A stretch of 64,000 bases of DNA, taken from Camarhynchus parvulus (lineage: Eukaryota > Chordata > Aves > Passeriformes > Thraupidae). The notes beneath the pieces were generated by a model that was not told where the DNA came from, did no database searches, and worked only from the letters and a program-made list of their open reading frames with translations. The stretch spans positions 45,047,376 to 45,111,375 of the forward strand of contig NC_044601.1 in NCBI RefSeq assembly GCF_901933205.1, given 5' to 3'. Positions within the stretch are counted from its first letter, which is position 1, and the number at the start of each line of letters is the position of its first letter. Shown here one piece after another: positions 61,150-64,000 of the stretch. A program made the position numbers and the translations under genes.

Positions 61150-62345
61150 GTACAGATCACCCACAAAAATGCCCCCGGGTGTCGCTTCGCGGTGCTCGGA
61201 GCCGGCGGGCGAAGGGGGCTGTACGGGAGGTACCCGCTCCCGCCGCTGGGCCACGGCTCCTTCGTGGCACAGACAGCAAAACTCGCTCTTTCTGGGCCAT
61301 GCCATGTCCTCCACACAGGCTTGAAACACCTTTTTTCTTCTTCCTGTTCATAGGTAGCCCTCTGCCAGGTTCCTCGGTAAGACGCCGCACATTTTAGGAC
61401 TGAGCCGCAGAGCGGTCGGCGGGGAGAAAGGAGAGGGTCGGAGGAGGACAAAAAGCAGGGGTGTGCCCATTGGGACCCCTGCGGATACCCTCAGAAGTCC
61501 GCTGACCCCAGAGCGGACATAGCTGAAGTCCCGCAGAGGCGAGGTCCCCTCCAGCATCCGCCGCCGCAGAGTCCGGGTGGAGGCGGAGCGCTCGGGGCTG
61601 AGGGTCTCTGTCCCCGAGCCACCGGCACCGGTGTCCCCGAGGGGCTGGCGGAGCGCCGGTAGCGGCGCGCTGAGGATGCGAGCGGCTCCGCGGGGGCAGT
61701 GACAGCAAAGAGAGCTCCGTGCGCCCCTCGGGAGGGTGGGGGGTTGCGGAGGGGCGGCGTTCCGATTTCTCAGCCGTTTTGTTAATAAGAACGCTTTAAT
61801 GCTTTGGTTACAGCACACTCATCCTTCACGGTATCTTGCGCTGGGCTGATTTTATGAGGGACTGAACCGCGACACGGGGATTTACACTGAATAGTTCTTA
61901 TTGTCCAGTCTGATGTATTAAAACACGCCAAGTTTCATGGCTACATCGACCACTCGTTTCAGGCACAAATATTGGGATGTCAAGCTGTCACAAATTCCAT
62001 CCCCTTCTCTGACCTGCGTCCATGCTATCGCACTGGGACAACGGCGGATGCTCGGGAAAATATTTGTTCCTGGAAATTCATCGCCCGCACTTTCCCCTCG
62101 ACCTCCGCCGGCTGCGTGTGAGCACCCGAGAGCGGGGAGCGTGGCACCGCCACCTCGGCTCTCCGCCTTGCTCCAGCACTGCTGCGACTCCCATCGGCTC
62201 CCCGCCGGCAGCCTCCGAGCCCGAGAGCCGCGTCCTCGGGGTGAGCTTCCTCTGCTTCCTGACAGGCACCGCCGGGGCGCTCCTGCTGTACGTGCGGCAC
62301 CGGGCAGACAGGAAAGCAGCGAGGCAGGCAAACCTCCTGCGTGGC
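61150..62345. promoter_or_regulatory. Large CpG island near the right end
   Basis: About 1.2 kb of CpG-dense DNA with a less dense middle (61780-61990). No forkhead or other known coding sequence is readable in it on either strand. In mammals the next gene is FOXD1, so this may be a distal regulatory or lncRNA promoter region of that locus. That link is inference. Confidence 0.65.
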
Positions 62346-62351
62346 ATCTGA
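62022..62351 (+). CDS. Hypothetical 109-codon frame with a C-terminal membrane-like segment
   Basis: An ATG-started frame in the CpG island. The first 75 codons look compositional (Arg/Pro/Ser-rich), but the end, VLGVSFLCFLTGTAGALLLY followed by VRHRADRKAARQANLLRGI, resembles a single membrane helix with a basic flank. The bases before the GTAGALL codons also resemble a splice acceptor (CTGCTTCCTGACAG), so the 3' part could be a terminal exon. Overlapping frames on the other strand are equally long, so chance is likely. Confidence 0.15.
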   Translation: MLSHWDNGGCSGKYLFLEIHRPHFPLDLRRLRVSTRERGAWHRHLGSPPCSSTAATPIGSPPAASEPESRVLGVSFLCFLTGTAGALLLYVRHRADRKAARQANLLRGI

Positions 62352-63342
62352 TGACGAAAATTTCGTTTTGAGTCTTCTGTTACCTGTTGACTGGGATCAC
62401 GCATATAGGGGAAGCTTTCGATATAATGCTGCTTTCGCTCACTGTAAATCCCACATGTTGCAGTCAAATTCTTACCAGCTGGGAGGGCCAGAGCAGTAAA
62501 ATCCAGCAATTCTGTTTCATCATAAATCAAGTTTATGAACTGTAGTACAAGGTATATAACTCTGGAAGCTGAACTTTTTTGGTGGCGAATGGCTGTTGAA
62601 ATATTCGACTGTGACCTTGTCAAATTCCCTTTTCCACCTAAAACTTGACATAAGCTAATTCTTACAGTTACCAGCGCATCTTTCTTAATTTGATGGAATA
62701 CCACCTGGCATAAATTGCATTAGACAAACAGACAAAAAAAAAAAACCAGTTAAAAACTAAACCTCGCAGTGTAATGTTTAGAATAAAAACCCCAGGTACT
62801 AATACAGCCTACGGCTCAGATCCACATATTTGTAATCAGATGTGTGCAGGAGCCTGACCGTAACACACTGTCACGCAGTGATAGTCAAAGAATAAGTGAC
62901 CTCGTTTTAAAAGGATACGTAAAAGTATCGGTCCAAATTTCGTTTTTTTAAGGCCACTTTCCTCCCTCTCTATCTTTGCAATAAGCACAAGAAGATCGGA
63001 AGTATGCCCGCACAAGAGAAATGGCATACTTATGGCAGTCTTATCTCCTCCTTGCTTTTAGTTTCTTACTGATTTATTCTAGAGCTTCTTAGGAGCAGAG
63101 AAGCTGAAGGAACAAACCCGTGGTGTCCTCTCGTTTGTGCTCTGATGCTGATTTGCAGTAGATTGAGAGGACTGTTGTTCCTCCCCTAAAATGCAGAGTA
63201 CCATTTACACCAAAGTTCAGTGTTTCTTATTTGGGGTTTGATCGTGCACTAGGTAGGAAGATTGCCCAGCAATATCTGGAGAAGGGTAGCTCCGTGCATT
63301 ATTTAGTGCCAGTGTTTTCATACCTATGGTTATGATTTCTAA

Positions 63343-63531
63343 TTATTTTTCAGAACGAACTATGGCGTTTAGCAAGACACTGATGACTGTTACCCTTATA
63401 ATCACAACCACGAATATTGCACCGACTACCAATAAAATGTATCGATCCAGCAGCAGAGAACACAGTATTACGGCGGCATAATAGAAGATTCGGGTAGACT
63501 TCTCCGATTCCCGGGAGTCAGAACAGGGTCT
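63343..63531 (-). other. Open frame of 62 codons, strongly hydrophobic, no ATG
   Basis: Minus strand. It begins after an in-frame TAG, reads SRESEKSTRIFYYAAVILCS, a long Val/Ile/Leu stretch (two possible helices), and ends LLNAIVRSEK, TAA. CpG is locally frequent for the composition. Without an ATG it would need splicing, and the upstream acceptor is poor. On the opposite strand a strong acceptor (ATTATTTTTCAG, ending 63353) suggests instead a + strand lncRNA exon. Confidence 0.15.
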
Positions 63532-64000
63532 CTATCAGGGCTCTTCAGCTTGTCAAAACTTGTCTAATCAAAGGAAACGAAAGTGAGGAAGAAAAGAGTT
63601 GGGATTTCGCCATGTAACTTTGGAGATGGGAGATGGGTTAGGGATAGAATCACGCCTGTGAGATTGCAGTGGGTATTTGGGCTAGGAAGTAACACCGGTA
63701 AGCTGTTAATTTTTCTCCATAGAAATCACCCAAAAGATTCTTGTGAGAAACAGCTGTCAAGATTTTACCCCTGGGGAAAGAAAAAAGAAACCACACGCCA
63801 CACACCCACACAGTACTGCATATAAATAGCGACCTGTTATGTGATCCAGGACTCTCGAAGAGGTGTCTCGTACACTTAAAACAATTTAGAGATACTTTAA
63901 AATTAAATATTCTTTGGTTTAATAATTGTTTCATTTTCCCATCTATAGATATCTGCAGCCGATATAAAAAAACTACGGAGACGTGCTGCATCTCTCCCCG

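Noticed and set aside
61150..63991. FOXD1 coding exon
   Set aside because: No forkhead-domain peptide is readable in any frame, so the gene must lie beyond the window if present.

Overview
The window reads as a piece of a bird nuclear genome, most likely a songbird (Passeriformes). Genes are sparse and intron-split, the background is AT-leaning with sharp CpG islands, and the repeats are CR1 LINE copies ending in the TTCTGTGATTCTGTG-type tail, one LTR resembling the zebra-finch TguLTR5 group, and two copies of a tRNA-Ile-derived SINE carrying a CR1 tail (TguSINE1-like). No bacterial operon, CRISPR array or phage signal is present.

Three protein-coding genes are supported, all on the + strand, in the same order and orientation as on human 5q13.2. 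(1) FCHO2 enters from the left. Only its last two coding exons (1926-2090, 2318-2340) and a long 3'UTR to about 4.6 kb are here. (2) TMEM171 has a probable non-coding first exon in a CpG island near 19.2 kb and three coding exons (25325-25955, 27007-27148, 33263-33488) that join in frame to 332 residues. (3) TMEM174 has two coding exons (40058-40689, 42163-42265) that join to 244 residues. Human 5q13 is, to my knowledge, syntenic with the avian Z chromosome, so this is probably Z-linked. FOXD1, the next gene in mammals, is not in the window.

Layout: 1-4.6 kb FCHO2 3' end; 4.6-18.7 kb intergenic with CR1 fragments, a solo LTR at about 12.6-13.3 kb and an inverted repeat; 18.7-33.6 kb TMEM171, whose last intron holds about 3 kb of sense-oriented CR1; 33.6-40 kb intergenic with an unrecognised minus-strand candidate transcript; 40-42.3 kb TMEM174, with a probable LTR in its only coding intron; 42.3-64 kb gene-poor, with a SINE, two CpG islands (about 45.5-46.2 and 61.15-62.35 kb), a 376-nt pure-purine microsatellite, an ATATG array, a GAA/GAC array, and CpG-rich sequence with odd open frames at 61-63.6 kb.

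FCHO2 acts in early clathrin-mediated endocytosis. TMEM171 and TMEM174 are small multi-pass membrane proteins with cytoplasmic PPxY motifs. Comparing their membrane segments suggests that TMEM171 is a duplicated form of the two-helix module of TMEM174, so the neighbours may be ancient tandem paralogues. That, the unassigned minus-strand exons at 35.5-36.1 kb and the CpG-rich block at 61-63.6 kb are the points I would follow up first.
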